Positions 8,689 to 17,221 of a stretch of 64,000 bases of DNA are shown piece after piece; the first letter of the stretch is position 1; the number at the start of each line of letters is the position of its first letter. The notes beneath the pieces were generated by a model. The model saw only the letters and a program-made list of their open reading frames with translations. It did no database searches and had not been told where the DNA came from. A program made the translations under genes and the position numbers. Location of the stretch: contig NZ_AOIB01000028.1 of assembly GCF_000337675.1 (NCBI RefSeq), positions 311,481 through 375,480 on the forward strand, in the 5' to 3' direction. The DNA comes from Natronococcus amylolyticus DSM 10524. GTDB lineage: Archaea; Halobacteriota; Halobacteria; Halobacteriales; Natrialbaceae.

Positions 8689-8930
8689 CGGTGTTCAGAT
8701 TCAGGTTCGTCGTACGTATTCCGACCTAGTGCGCGATTCGCCGGACACTTCTCGGCACCGGCTGTACCCAACAGTACGAACGCAGCAAAGAGGAGGACGG
8801 CAGCGACGATTCCTTGTGTGGGATCGCCGAGTGGTTCTCCGAAGGCGACCGTCACCATCATCGCTGCAACCAGGACGAGCCCGACGACGATTCGGATCGT
8901 TCGATCAGTTCCGCCAACATTTTTCTCCAT
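8685..8930 (-). CDS. DUF2892/YgaP-type small inner membrane protein
   Basis: 81 aa from MEKNVGGTDRTIRI; the 14 codons before this Met are not family-like. The pattern NVGGTDRTIRIVVGLVLVAA (membrane segment 1), a short loop, and IVAAVLLFAAFVLLGTAGAEKCPANRALG (segment 2 followed by a Cys-Pro) is the signature of DUF2892 proteins, often found with rhodanese or sulfur-transfer functions. ATGA overlap with the hydrolase downstream suggests translational coupling. Confidence 0.8.
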   Translation of the reverse strand: MEKNVGGTDRTIRIVVGLVLVAAMMVTVAFGEPLGDPTQGIVAAVLLFAAFVLLGTAGAEKCPANRALGRNTYDEPESEHR

Positions 8931-8935
8931 ACCAA

Positions 8936-9121
8936 TTACTCCGATCGTTCTTCGCCGCGGGATAGCAGCCACCAGAGGGCTACGAACATGGCGATGAAGA
9001 CAGCAGTTCCTTGAAGAAATTTGGTTCGTCGTGATTTCGAGTTATCAGTTGACTTTACCCGAATCGCTGCTCGGTCAGACCCTTCGTTAGTTGTGCGCTC
9101 GAACGTGGACAGAAATTTCAT
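8936..9121 (-). CDS. Small single-span membrane protein
   Basis: 61 aa from MKFLSTFERTT. A basic, Ser-rich stretch is followed by one hydrophobic helix (GTAVFIAMFVALWWLLS) and a short charged tail. No family is recognised. It lies six bases before the DUF2892 gene on the same strand, so it probably starts the operon. Confidence 0.5.
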   Translation of the reverse strand: MKFLSTFERTTNEGSDRAAIRVKSTDNSKSRRTKFLQGTAVFIAMFVALWWLLSRGEERSE

Positions 9122-9335
9122 ACTCGGTTCGCAACTCGTCACGAACGAAGGTAAGTATACGAGTCAATTCTTCGGCTCCGGGATCAATCCTCTTCCTCGT
9201 TCTACCATCTAGCTCGTCGAGAAACGATGAGACCAGCACGGCTCTTGTGAGTGAAGGACTCGGAAGGACAAGCCCACGCGACTTCGATGATTCGTTAAAT
9301 GTTCAACCGGGGCAATGGCATCGCCCAGCTGTCGA
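9122..9335. other. Intergenic, no gene seen
   Basis: This separates the small-membrane-protein operon from the 3' end of the reductase/hydrolase fusion. Nothing protein-like was found on either strand; it must contain the upstream promoter of the leftward operon. Confidence 0.35.
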
Positions 9336-11189
9336 TTAGTCCACAGTCTCCAGAAACGAGGACAGGATCTCGTTGAAAGTCGCCGGATTATCGTGGTTCG
9401 CAAGGTGTCCCGCATCTGGGACGGTCTTGTACTCGCTGTTGCGGAGTTTTTTGTTCCACTCCTTCGCTTTCTTCCGGAGCCAGAAGTACTCGTCTTCACC
9501 GGCCACAATCAATTGCGGGAGTTCGGTCTGTTCAGGGATCCCTTCTTCAATGTCTTCGAGGAACACTCGTTCGAGGGAAACCATGTTCGCCTTCCCAGTA
9601 CGTGCACTCGCCTGTCTCGCGTACTCTTGGGCCTGGGGAGTGCGAGCGACCAACCGACCAAACATGTCGCACGTCAGCTTCTCCGGCATGAGTTGGAGTA
9701 GCCTCACGTGCACCCCCATCAGCTTGATCGTACGTTCGGAGAACCCATCATGTAACGGGAAGCCCCCAACGTGAACGAGAGCTCGAACACGGTCGGGGTA
9801 ATGGTATGCAACGTACTGGTTCAACAGGCTCCCCATCGACTGGCCGATCAGGACGGCCTGGTCGATTCCTTCGTCGTCCAGTACGTCGAGCAACTTGCGA
9901 GCCGAGACATCGAATCGGACCGGCACACTCGACTCGGCAGCGTCGCCACACCCGGGGACGTCCCAAGAGAAAACCCGATACGATTCCGACAACGTAGCGG
10001 TCTGGGCTTGCCACGTCTCGCGGTCGAGGGCAAATCCGTGCGTGAACACCACGGCGGTCGCCTCTTCGGGGCCGCTCACCTCGTAATAGACGCCCCCAGA
10101 TTCACGTTCGGCCGCGGAATCGGCTCTCGCTTTGGATCGTAAATGCCGAAGAGCAAGCGTGAGCACCCCGATTCCGATCGCGGGGGAGACGAGACCACCC
10201 CACTTCATGGATATCTCCCGTTTTCCTTCGGGGTACGAAGGTGTGTCTGGATCGTAGTACGGAGCCAGCTGGTCGATTACGTCCGTGTCTCCATCCGCTT
10301 CCTCGATGAGAGAACGCAACTCGTCGAACAGATACGCCATCTCGTCACGGCCGTCCCTGGCGTGCCCTTCGACCGAGACCTTCGCGTACTCCTTTCGCAT
10401 GAGCCACCCGATGGCCCAGACGCAGATCGGCTCCGGGACGTATTCGAAGCTCCTGACGACCGGTGGACTAGGGGAGTACCCCGCTTTGCGTAGTCCTCGA
10501 AGCCCTTCCTTCGTCGCACGGATTGAAAGCACCAGCAAATCTCTGGTCCCGCCCAGCCGCTTCATGCGAGTGTCAGCGGCATACAGCGCGGGGACGAGAC
10601 CGGACATGAGCAACGCGACGTGGTATTTCAACCACTCGTCCATGTCAGTCCGGATCTCGACGTCGTACCCTCGCATGTCCGAAAGCACTGCGGCCACCGC
10701 TCGGGTCCTGGGGCGAATCGTTCCATCGACCTCCCCGATCGGAATGGTGTATTGCTCGTCCTCGTCGATCGGGAGCACGCGCATAACGTGTCCGTCTCGT
10801 TTTCCACCAGGGTACGGAAACCCCAACATCACGCGCTCTTTGCCGAGCGCCCGGACCATTTCGTCGGACCCGTTGACGTTGTTCCCCATGAAGCAGAACG
10901 TCGGGACAGACTCGTTTTCGGCCAACGTATCCAGAATCTGTACCGCTTGATGCTCCCCCATGACGACTAGAACGAGATCGTAGTCGTCATCTGGCTCCAG
11001 AGAGTCAACTACATCGATATGAGCCACTTCCTCCTCGTCAGCGCCTTCTTGCTGAATAACGACTCCGTGTTCTTTCAGATCTGCCAGTCGTTGCCCTCTG
11101 GCGAGCAGTGAGACGTCGTGTCCCGCCTCGTGGAGTCGCGCCGCTTTTAAGCTACCTAACGGCCCTGCGCCGAATACTAGAATCTTCAT
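9336..11189 (-). CDS. Ketopantoate reductase-like / alpha-beta hydrolase fusion
   Basis: 617 aa from MKILVFGAGPLGSLKAARL. Residues 1-~340 are an ApbA/PanE-type reductase: Rossmann GAGPLG at the N-terminus, then CFMGNNVNG and the helical C-terminal domain with DMDEWLKYHVALLMS. A hydrophobic stretch (GLVSPAIGIGVLTLALRHL, about 345-363) links it to an alpha/beta hydrolase (VVFTHGFALDRETW, nucleophile LIGQSMGSLLNQ, terminal DAGHLANHDNP with the catalytic His). Each domain looks complete. NADPH-dependent reduction of a keto acid coupled to ester/lactone hydrolysis is possible but unproven. The single open frame argues against a sequencing artefact. Confidence 0.85.
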   Translation of the reverse strand: MKILVFGAGPLGSLKAARLHEAGHDVSLLARGQRLADLKEHGVVIQQEGADEEEVAHIDVVDSLEPDDDYDLVLVVMGEHQAVQILDTLAENESVPTFCFMGNNVNGSDEMVRALGKERVMLGFPYPGGKRDGHVMRVLPIDEDEQYTIPIGEVDGTIRPRTRAVAAVLSDMRGYDVEIRTDMDEWLKYHVALLMSGLVPALYAADTRMKRLGGTRDLLVLSIRATKEGLRGLRKAGYSPSPPVVRSFEYVPEPICVWAIGWLMRKEYAKVSVEGHARDGRDEMAYLFDELRSLIEEADGDTDVIDQLAPYYDPDTPSYPEGKREISMKWGGLVSPAIGIGVLTLALRHLRSKARADSAAERESGGVYYEVSGPEEATAVVFTHGFALDRETWQAQTATLSESYRVFSWDVPGCGDAAESSVPVRFDVSARKLLDVLDDEGIDQAVLIGQSMGSLLNQYVAYHYPDRVRALVHVGGFPLHDGFSERTIKLMGVHVRLLQLMPEKLTCDMFGRLVARTPQAQEYARQASARTGKANMVSLERVFLEDIEEGIPEQTELPQLIVAGEDEYFWLRKKAKEWNKKLRNSEYKTVPDAGHLANHDNPATFNEILSSFLETVD

Positions 11190-11479
11190 TTCGACCGGCC
11201 CCAGCCATTGCAGTTCCGTCGATCGTCCCAGTCTTTTTGCGGTCTGCATTGACGACCTCGACGAGAGCGGCGTTCGGTTATGGTGCCCATACTACAAGTA
11301 GTGTCTTGCGTTCGATATAATAGGGGAGCAATTCTCTATAGTAGCCACTGACCGTCACTGCACACTTGCTCGCCGGATGCCGTTGCGATTAGCATGTCAC
11401 TCGTTTCAGCGTCTACTATATCGTCCGTGGCCCGCTTCGATAGAGTCCCTGAATGAGACTGTCTGCCGTTTCTCCAAGG
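11190..11479. other. Spacer between fusion gene and HTH-R copy C
   Basis: It contains the promoter of the fusion gene (minus strand) and unrelated low-information sequence. ttctctatagtagc near 11330 resembles ttctctatagttgg at about 20505, suggesting a short repeat shared with other rearranged sites. Confidence 0.3.
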
Positions 11480-11700
11480 AAGCGAAAATACGGAACGGGT
11501 CGAAAGAAACGTATGGCCATCCTCGAGCGATTCTGTTGCCGTGAGTGTAGCTGCTAGTCGAATCCATGGGCCGACCATCGGATGCTCGAGTACTCGCGAT
11601 GGGTTCGGTGGCCAGAACAACGCACTCCCAAGCAGGTCGTTGGGATCACCGTAGCGATTAGGTGGAAGAATCGTTCCGAGGAGTTCACTCGGCAGCACGA
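11480..11700 (-). pseudogene. HTH-R family copy C (C-terminal fragment)
   Basis: Matches the conserved tail of the family (LLGTILPPNRYGDPNDLLG, ALFWPPN..RVLEHPMVGPW, LAATLTATESLEDG) and then loses homology before the normal ending. Everything upstream of the tail is absent. No HTH remains, so it cannot act as a regulator. Confidence 0.65.
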
Positions 11701-11836
11701 GATTTCCTTTGTGATCTCCCGAACGCGTCTACGAGGAACGTGGTAGTGCTCCTGACCGTAGTACACTAGGACAGACATTGATCAACAGCGCGCTCGAGCC
11801 AAGGGTCAACTGCCAGCTGATTCGAGAGTGATATTA

Positions 11837-12349
11837 TCAGGAATCTTTAAGCAAGGAGCGGGCCCGCTGTACGTAGCTGTTCGCGTCCCAGCTGCGGGCG
11901 TCACTGATTTTGTCGAGGAGTTGCCGGGCCTCGGCACCTAACAGCTGCTCGGTTTGGACAAGGACCGAGAGCATGGTCGGCGTCGTCACAAGCCGGGTAT
12001 CGGCGAGCGATGCGTGGATCAAGCCGAGTTGGTTAAATTCATCACAGAGAAATAGTGTGGCGTCAAGTTCGTTCGAGAGGGTGACAGCAGCGTTCTCACC
12101 GTCATCGAGCGGAAACTCGGCGTCGAGGTCGACTAACCGTCTCTCGAGCATCTCATCTCGCTCAAGCACAGCGGTTGCGCCACGACCATGGGCGTCATCG
12201 TATGAGGCGACCTCTTGGAGTTCCCCGATGACCGCTGTTGGAACCTCAATCTCGTACTGGGTCAGACAAATTGAGAGTGGATCGGGATCGTCGTCAGCAA
12301 CGATTCCGAGACTAATGAGGCCAGAGGAGTCTGCGACAAGCCGCGACAT
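11837..12349 (-). CDS. PIN-domain nuclease, probable toxin
   Basis: 170 aa PIN fold of the DUF3368-like type. Likely metal-binding acids are Asp7 (LVADSSG), Glu43 (VIGELQEV), Glu85 (DDGENAAV) and Asp103 (LFLCDEFNQLG). PIN proteins of this kind cleave RNA and are usually the toxin half of a pair. The gene begins on the base directly after the stop of its upstream partner (12350-12652), so they form one transcript. It could alternatively be a general RNase without toxicity. Confidence 0.8.
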   Translation of the reverse strand: MSRLVADSSGLISLGIVADDDPDPLSICLTQYEIEVPTAVIGELQEVASYDDAHGRGATAVLERDEMLERRLVDLDAEFPLDDGENAAVTLSNELDATLFLCDEFNQLGLIHASLADTRLVTTPTMLSVLVQTEQLLGAEARQLLDKISDARSWDANSYVQRARSLLKDS

Positions 12350-12652
12350 CTATGCGTCGGCAACCTCGTCGATGAAGTCCTCGTCCAGCTGCTGTTTTAA
12401 CACCCGGAGATTCGCCGCCTCTTCGGCGCCGACGAGTGCTTTAAGCTGCTCGAAAGAAATCTCGTTGTCGTAGTAGGCGGCTGCGATCTCTTGGGTGAGC
12501 GCGTCGTCGTGAGCGGCCTCCTGGAGGTACTCCCGGAGCGCAGTCACGAGGATGTCCGTCCGGTCTTCTCCGAGGACGTCCGCGAGTGCATCAGTTCGAT
12601 CGATAAGTCGGTGTGGCGCCCGAAATTGAACGCGCTTCTTATCGCTACTCAT
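12350..12652 (-). CDS. Antitoxin-like protein paired with the PIN gene
   Basis: 100 aa from MSSDKKRVQFRAP. The N-terminal half is a ribbon-helix-helix-like DNA-binding segment (RVQFRAPHRLIDRTDALADVLG then RTDILVTALREYLQE). The C-terminal half is helical and acidic (FEQLKALVGAEEAANLRVLKQQ), suited to wrapping a toxin, as in UPF0175-type antitoxins. Zero spacing to the PIN gene supports a toxin-antitoxin operon with the antitoxin first. Confidence 0.75.
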   Translation of the reverse strand: MSSDKKRVQFRAPHRLIDRTDALADVLGEDRTDILVTALREYLQEAAHDDALTQEIAAAYYDNEISFEQLKALVGAEEAANLRVLKQQLDEDFIDEVADA

Positions 12653-13072
12653 GATGTGTACGTTGTGAGCCAGCACATTTAGCCCTTTTCGTGTGTACAA
12701 TGTGAGTCTGGCTGGTATCGAGTTGTGATTTCGTGCCCGACGGCCACCAGATACACGATGCGATTCGGGGTCGCGAGTTCACCCAGGGACGGAGTCGTGA
12801 AATGGTAACCTTTCCATAGTATGGTATAGACTCGAGTTGCTGGAATCGGTAACTCGCTCACCTGTACGTAACGCGAGTTTCAGACGAGATTTGTGGAAAG
12901 AAATCGCAATTGTTCGCGGGGTTCTTGCTCGAGGTGTCCCTACTACTCCGGGATCACTACGCAGATCGTCACGGACACCCGGTCGCGGACCCTTCCTGTC
13001 CGTAAGCTCACAGCTGGTCACGAATTTGACCCTCCTGGGTATTCCAGTCACGGTTTCGGTCCCTATTACCCA
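12653..13072. other. Unassigned 420-base interval
   Basis: It must hold the promoter of the antitoxin/PIN operon at its left end. Weak open frames run on both strands, but none shows a recognisable motif, signal or ribosome-binding context. It may contain decayed transposon sequence. Confidence 0.3.
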
Positions 13073-13429
13073 CTATGAGGGCAAGTCCGCTGATTCACAG
13101 TGATCGAGACAGAGTTCAGCCAATTCAGGGAGATCACGAACCAAGACCATTTCAGACCGTCTATCGTATTCAACGAGCCCAGCATCTTTGAGTTCAGGGA
13201 GGTGCTTGTGGTGTAGATTCATCTTGACTCTCTTGACTGCTTTATCTGAGATTTCATCGGAATGAGAGTCATATTTCCACGTAATGAGTTGGTGAGCTAT
13301 TTCACTTTTAGAGGCTGGACCCTCCTGTTGAAGATATAGCATAACACGTCGTCGTTGAGTGTTACTGAGACTACTTAAAATCTCATCGGACCGGTGACTG
13401 ACGCTGACAGTGTAGTTTTCAGAACCCAT
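13073..13429 (-). CDS. DUF7344-type winged-helix regulator
   Basis: 118 aa from MGSENYTVSVSHRSDEIL (an alternative in-frame Met lies 9 codons upstream). The pattern LSNTQRRRVMLYLQQEGPAS, then IAHQLITWKY, then KAVKRVKMNLHHKHLPELKDAGLVEYD, is the haloarchaeal DUF7344 winged-helix domain. Members are found near sensory and accessory genes and are thought to bind DNA. It stands alone on the minus strand. Confidence 0.75.
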   Translation of the reverse strand: MGSENYTVSVSHRSDEILSSLSNTQRRRVMLYLQQEGPASKSEIAHQLITWKYDSHSDEISDKAVKRVKMNLHHKHLPELKDAGLVEYDRRSEMVLVRDLPELAELCLDHCESADLPS

Positions 13430-13732
13430 GTTGGAATTTCTAAGCCCGTCTGACATAGCTTGCCAATTTGACAGTCCTATACTTAAATCTCGGGGCTCAG
13501 ACTCATTGTGTTGGTATGTTGTTTTGAGGAAAACATATAAAGAATCGTGGTGGGAGGGGGCACCCCTTCCCATATTTGAGAATCGTAACAGTTTTAAGAT
13601 ATTCCGTAAGCATGGAAGCGGTCGGCTGAATCGATACACAAGCGTCTGGAGTCGTGGACCCCTGGGTTGACCGGAGAAGATCGGCCCTCGAACTGTGTTA
13701 TTACTATTTTACCAATACTACTCTATAGTTGG

Positions 13733-14049
13733 TTGTCCATTTCAGACAACCACTGAGCAACACGACCCCGTTGTCCGACCCTCTTTGAGAAGAGTCAGAC
13801 GCTCCTCGATGCAGCCGATACATTGCTCGAGACAATCTCCCACCAAATCGCTACGGCGACCCCAACGACCCGCTTGGGAGTGCGTTGTTCTGGCCATCGA
13901 ATCTATCGCGATTACTCGAGCATCCGACGGTCGGCCCGTGGATGCGATTAGCAGCTGCACTCCTAACAACAGAACTCATCAAAGACAGTCAGGCCGTTCA
14001 GATGGGGTCTCCGCTCGAGCAGCAATCGCCTTCTCACACAACTCCGTAG
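13733..14049 (+). pseudogene. HTH-R family copy D (plus-strand C-terminal fragment)
   Basis: The only copy on the plus strand. It begins inside the family at SFQTTTEQHDPVVRPSL, shifts frame near 13795, and then follows the tail (RYGDPNDPLG, ALFWPSNLSRLLEHPTVGPW, PLEQQSPSHTTP and stop at 14047-14049). It lacks the HTH. The 3' inverted repeat follows at 14094-14133, showing that the repeat travels with the gene irrespective of strand. Confidence 0.65.
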
Positions 14050-14093
14050 CAAAACTGTATCTCCTTCTCTCTCCGATCTACTACCGCATGTAG

Positions 14094-14133
14094 TTAACCA
14101 CGAAGACCCTCTCTTGTACCCGACGTTGGTTAA
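14094..14133. repeat. 3' inverted repeat of HTH-R copy D
   Basis: Arms ttaaccacg and gttggttaa (two mismatches), about 40 bases overall, 45 bases past the stop of copy D. The sequence beyond the right arm (aagcaggtaatcttg...ctgctatgtaca) is the reverse complement of that beside copies A and H. Confidence 0.6.
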
Positions 14134-14301
14134 GCAGGTAATCTTGTAATTGGGGCCAGTCTGCTATGTACAGGGCAAGCGAATAACAGGGCCAATAACG
14201 GATATCGTCGACTTATTAAAAGTGTCCTGTATGTTTAGATCGACCTGAGAGAGCTGATTACCGTACAAAATAATTAAGTCAATGTGTGAATATCTGTCAG
14301 T

Positions 14302-15162
14302 ATGGACCTCGATCCGCGCACCGAAGATCAACTCCAACTCCTCTGTGATGCTCGCAATCGCGCCATATGTGATATCCTCGCAGAGGCAGATGGGCCCCTT
14401 CACGTAACGGAGTTAGCGGATCAGATCGTGGCCCATGACGTGGACATAGTCAGCTCAGCGACCTACGACGAAAAATTCGATACTGTGTCTTTCGAACTTC
14501 ACCATGTGCGGTTGCCGAAATTAGCAGAGGTTGCCCTGGTCGAGTACGATCCTGACGCGAATTTCGTCTCCCGGAAATCGTCACCGGGGTCCATGGTGGA
14601 GTGGCAGGACGAGAAGGCTCTCGAAACGCTGGTAACAAACCTTCCAGGTACTCGCGAAGGCGAAGAGGGCGATGTAGGAGTGATCGAAGGACTCGACCCA
14701 GCCTTCGAATACGCGCGAAAACTGGCCGACGAAGCCGAGGAGGAGTTGTTCGCGTTGTATGCCACTACCGACCTCCTCGAAGACGAGTGCGTCCGTCACG
14801 GCGAGCGTGCCCTTAATCGTGATGTGCGGATTTCTATCGGCTCACAGAACGAGACGGTTCGTGAACTGTGTCGAGAAGGACTACCAGAAGCCACCGTATG
14901 GGAGCCACAACTCGACTGGCTCAATACACCGACCTATCCGCGTGTGGGTCGGCTTATTCTCATAGATCGACGCAAAGTCATGTTTTCCGTCCTTACGGAA
15001 CCGCCATCCGAGGAGGGTCCTCCCGAAGAGATTGCACTTATCGGTAACGGCGAAGAGAATCCGCTCGTCGTTCTCGTCCGCGAACTTCTCGGGCCGCGAC
15101 TCGACCACCTCGACTACCAACATGATGATATCCGAAGCCATCTCCCTACCTACAATGACTGA
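14302..15162 (+). CDS. DUF7344 winged helix plus TrmB-C-like sensor domain
   Basis: 286 aa. Residues about 5-90 form a DUF7344-type winged helix (LCDARNRAICDILAEADGPL, VSFELHHVRLPKLAEVALVEYD). Residues about 130-275 (FEYARKLADEAEEELFALYAT ... VWEPQLDW ... VGRLILIDRRKVMFSVL) resemble the effector domain found in TrmB-like haloarchaeal regulators. Probably a one-component transcription regulator. It overlaps a HalOD1 gene by 8 bases; such DUF7344-HalOD1 neighbours are common in haloarchaea and suggest a joint signalling role. Confidence 0.75.
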   Translation: MDLDPRTEDQLQLLCDARNRAICDILAEADGPLHVTELADQIVAHDVDIVSSATYDEKFDTVSFELHHVRLPKLAEVALVEYDPDANFVSRKSSPGSMVEWQDEKALETLVTNLPGTREGEEGDVGVIEGLDPAFEYARKLADEAEEELFALYATTDLLEDECVRHGERALNRDVRISIGSQNETVRELCREGLPEATVWEPQLDWLNTPTYPRVGRLILIDRRKVMFSVLTEPPSEEGPPEEIALIGNGEENPLVVLVRELLGPRLDHLDYQHDDIRSHLPTYND

Positions 15163-15460
15163 CGATAACACCCCGTCTGGACCAAACGACGCGACGCGAT
15201 CCAAGAGTCTCAGCTATGAACTCGATGCGGACGAACGCCCAAGTGAAGTGGTCGTCCACGCCGTCGCAACACTAACCGACACGCCAATCCTCGATTTGGA
15301 CCCACTGTACCATACGGTTGATCCTGATCACTTAGATGGCATGATTACCGGTCGAAAGAGTAGCGGAACCCCCACGGAAAGTTCATTTTCCTTCCATTAC
15401 CACGGGTGTCGGGTTACTATGAATCAACACACGGTTCGTGTGCAGATTGATGACGATTGA
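15155..15460 (+). CDS. HalOD1 output-domain protein
   Basis: 101 aa from MTDDNTPSGPNDATRS. The core SEVVVHAVATLTDTPILDLDPLY, HTVDPDHLDGMI, FSFHYHGCRVTMNQHTVRV matches the HalOD1 domain (haloarchaeal output domain 1), a small alpha/beta module thought to pass on signals. The start lies inside the last codons of the upstream regulator gene (8-base overlap), indicating co-translation. Confidence 0.85.
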   Translation: MTDDNTPSGPNDATRSKSLSYELDADERPSEVVVHAVATLTDTPILDLDPLYHTVDPDHLDGMITGRKSSGTPTESSFSFHYHGCRVTMNQHTVRVQIDDD

Positions 15461-15667
15461 AACATCAGCACCGCCATTTCGCACTGATAGAACTCTCGGT
15501 GTTACATTCGTATACCTACTCATCGGCCGATTCACTGTAGAAGCGGGTGTAATCAACACCGTGGGAAGAGTTCTATGACACGCTCAGTAGAAGCTACGGA
15601 CCGACAGCAGGCCGTGAGTGAGCCCGCAGTGATCCAACGCGGGAACGGTGCGAGAGCGGACCGAATC

Positions 15668-15708
15668 TTAACCAACACTGGACGGGGTTAACCCACGCTG
15701 TTGGTTAA
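15668..15708. repeat. Orphan HTH-R-type inverted repeat
   Basis: Perfect 9 bp arms ttaaccaac and gttggttaa, 41 bases overall, with no HTH-R gene directly attached. The interior differs from copies A and H, so only the arms are conserved; that favours a function for the arms. Confidence 0.6.
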
Positions 15709-15731
15709 GACTGTGAGGGGCCGATCTACCC

Positions 15732-16061
15732 GGAGCCTTCACGCGTGGTTGCTCGGAAGGTGTGAGCCTGGAGCCGATAACAGGCCGTCAGTAGCTTCGA
15801 GAGCCGGCGCGTTTCTACTCGAGTAGTTGGGCCCGGTCCAGGGCAAGAGTTGGCCGGATCGTTCCCACCTGGAGCCCGGCCGTTGCCTTCGGGGTGATCG
15901 GAGCCTGCGGAGCCTTCCCGAGTAGATCCACAGAGAGCAACAGCGGGCCATGAGTGAACGCATAGGCTACTCAGGAGTCTTTCCCGTAGGTTGGACCCAC
16001 CGCGGAGAGCCTTCGACGTGAGTGGATCACTACGGAGCCCTGGAGCCCGCGGAGTGGAGCC
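15732..16061. repeat. Cluster of GGAGCC hexamers
   Basis: GGAGCC occurs at 15732, 15770, 15871, 15900, 15909, 16034, 16042 and 16056, eight times in 330 bases. Several continue as ggagccttc or ggagccc. This is well above chance for a hexamer even in GC-rich sequence and is not caused by a simple tandem array. Confidence 0.5.
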
Positions 16062-16124
16062 TTCCGGTGGCGGTCGGTAGTGGTCGTTAGTGGTCGAGAC
16101 CTTCACGCGTCGTTGCTCGAGAAG

Positions 16125-16167
16125 TTAACCAACACTGGACCCCTCGAAACCCCCCGAAGTTGGTTAA
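16125..16167. repeat. HTH-R-type inverted repeat beside copy E
   Basis: Perfect 9 bp arms ttaaccaac (16125-16133) and gttggttaa (16159-16167). The left half (gttaaccaacactggac) repeats the orphan copy at 15668. It lies at the broken 3' end of HTH-R copy E. Confidence 0.65.
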
Positions 16168-16169
16168 GA

Positions 16170-16560
16170 CTTTCACTAAATCCGAGGGTTTCGCCAATTC
16201 TCGGTCGTCGAGAGCCTGTAATTTGTCGATATTGATGGGTTGAGCCCAGTGGGTGGTTGTGGTCGATTGGCAACGCCAGCCGATACCCGTTTTCGTCGAC
16301 ATGGATGAGGGAGAGTGCCTCGAGGCGATCGCGATAGTTCCGGACTGTCCGTACCGAGACGGCCGCTCGGCCAGCAAGCTCACACTGTGAGAGACGACTC
16401 TCAGCGGTGAGAAGAGTGTGAACAATTCGGCCAATCGCCGGTGGGAGATCGGAGAGCAACTGCTCGGGCTCGAGCGTTCCCAGTGCATAGCGAAGTTCGT
16501 CCGGTCGAAGGTCTCGGCGTTCGTCTTTGCCGGCGAGTTGCTGCAGTGCTCAAACAGTGG
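16170..16560 (-). pseudogene. HTH-R family copy E (truncated both ends)
   Basis: It retains the HTH block (IGRIVHTLLTAESRLSQ, ELAGRAAVSVRTVRNYRDRL, LIHVDENGYRLALPI), then departs from the family at about 16265, so the usual tail ALFWPP...SHTTP is missing. The N-terminal end fades at about 16560 after LRPDELRYALGTLEPEQLL. A start at 16459 would still give a 118 aa HTH protein, so residual DNA binding is possible. Confidence 0.6.
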
Positions 16561-16762
16561 TGTGGAGCGAACTGGCTGTTTCCCGAGTCGGTCGGCAACT
16601 TGTAGACTACAGGCTCCAAGTTGTAGCCGTTGTGTAGGATGTTAGATAAATGTCAAGAGAGAAACGTAGACAGCGAATTCGGGAGCTCCTCAACAAGCGC
16701 TACTAGATCTCCAAGCGGAGCTAACCGAATCTTTCTGTCTTGTACGGAGTACCTCTGACAGA

Positions 16763-17221
16763 TCACTCGTCAAGCGCGCCAGCAGACTCAAGATAGTCAC
16801 GGACCTCGATCAAGAATTGCCGATACCGCTCAAGATCCTGCAAGGCATTGTAGACGACATCATGCTCAATAATCTCTCCGTAAGTGTGTGCGAGGACGTT
16901 GCGGAACCGGGCTCCCTGTGCCATTTCGGTAGCAGTGGAAGTCGAGAGAATTCCGAGCTCTTCGAGCGCCTGCATCGATTTTGGATTGCTTTCCGGCGGT
17001 GACCCTCGCTCGTGTTTGACCAGTTCCTCAGCGATATCAATCCCTGCCTCGGTCATTTTCACGAACCGTCGCTCGACGATATCCTGACTCTCGGTGTCGG
17101 TATAGTACTCTTCTCTGCTTAGTGACTGTTTCCGAGCAAGGATACCTAGGCTGACCTCAATTGTCTCGACAGCATTCAGTATCCTGCTGAGGCGGTCTGG
17201 TGAGAAAGGCTCATCTGTCAT
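16763..17221 (-). CDS. hepT: HepT-like HEPN toxin (DUF86)
   Basis: 152 aa, all-helical. The RNase motif R-x4-H-x-Y is intact: Arg107, His112 and Tyr114 in RFRNVLAHTYGEII. In HepT toxins this site cleaves RNA, including tRNA, and is silenced by AMPylation of the Tyr by the MntA partner (family knowledge). The start ATG (17221) lies 11 bases inside the 3' end of the mntA gene, so the two are translationally coupled; an in-frame GTG at 17233 is an alternative. Confidence 0.85.
   Translation of the reverse strand: MTDEPFSPDRLSRILNAVETIEVSLGILARKQSLSREEYYTDTESQDIVERRFVKMTEAGIDIAEELVKHERGSPPESNPKSMQALEELGILSTSTATEMAQGARFRNVLAHTYGEIIEHDVVYNALQDLERYRQFLIEVRDYLESAGALDE

Larger units (their letters stand above)
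15461..16124. other. GC-rich, repeat-bearing non-coding region
   Basis: No gene is supported on either strand. The region contains an orphan copy of the HTH-R inverted repeat (15668-15708), eight GGAGCC hexamers, and repeated phrases: accttcacgcg-ggttgctcg (about 15734) against accttcacgcgtcgttgctcg (about 16099), and aaccaacactggac at 15671 and 16128. It looks like imperfectly duplicated blocks and could be a structured RNA or scrambled repeat ends. Confidence 0.5.

Noticed and set aside
12679-13051. Open frames on both strands between the antitoxin and DUF7344 genes
   Set aside because: No recognisable features; overlapping frames on both strands are expected by chance in GC-rich DNA.
15668-16167. 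Repeated sequences as a CRISPR array
   Set aside because: The repeats are irregularly spaced, imperfect and without uniform spacers; no cas gene is present.
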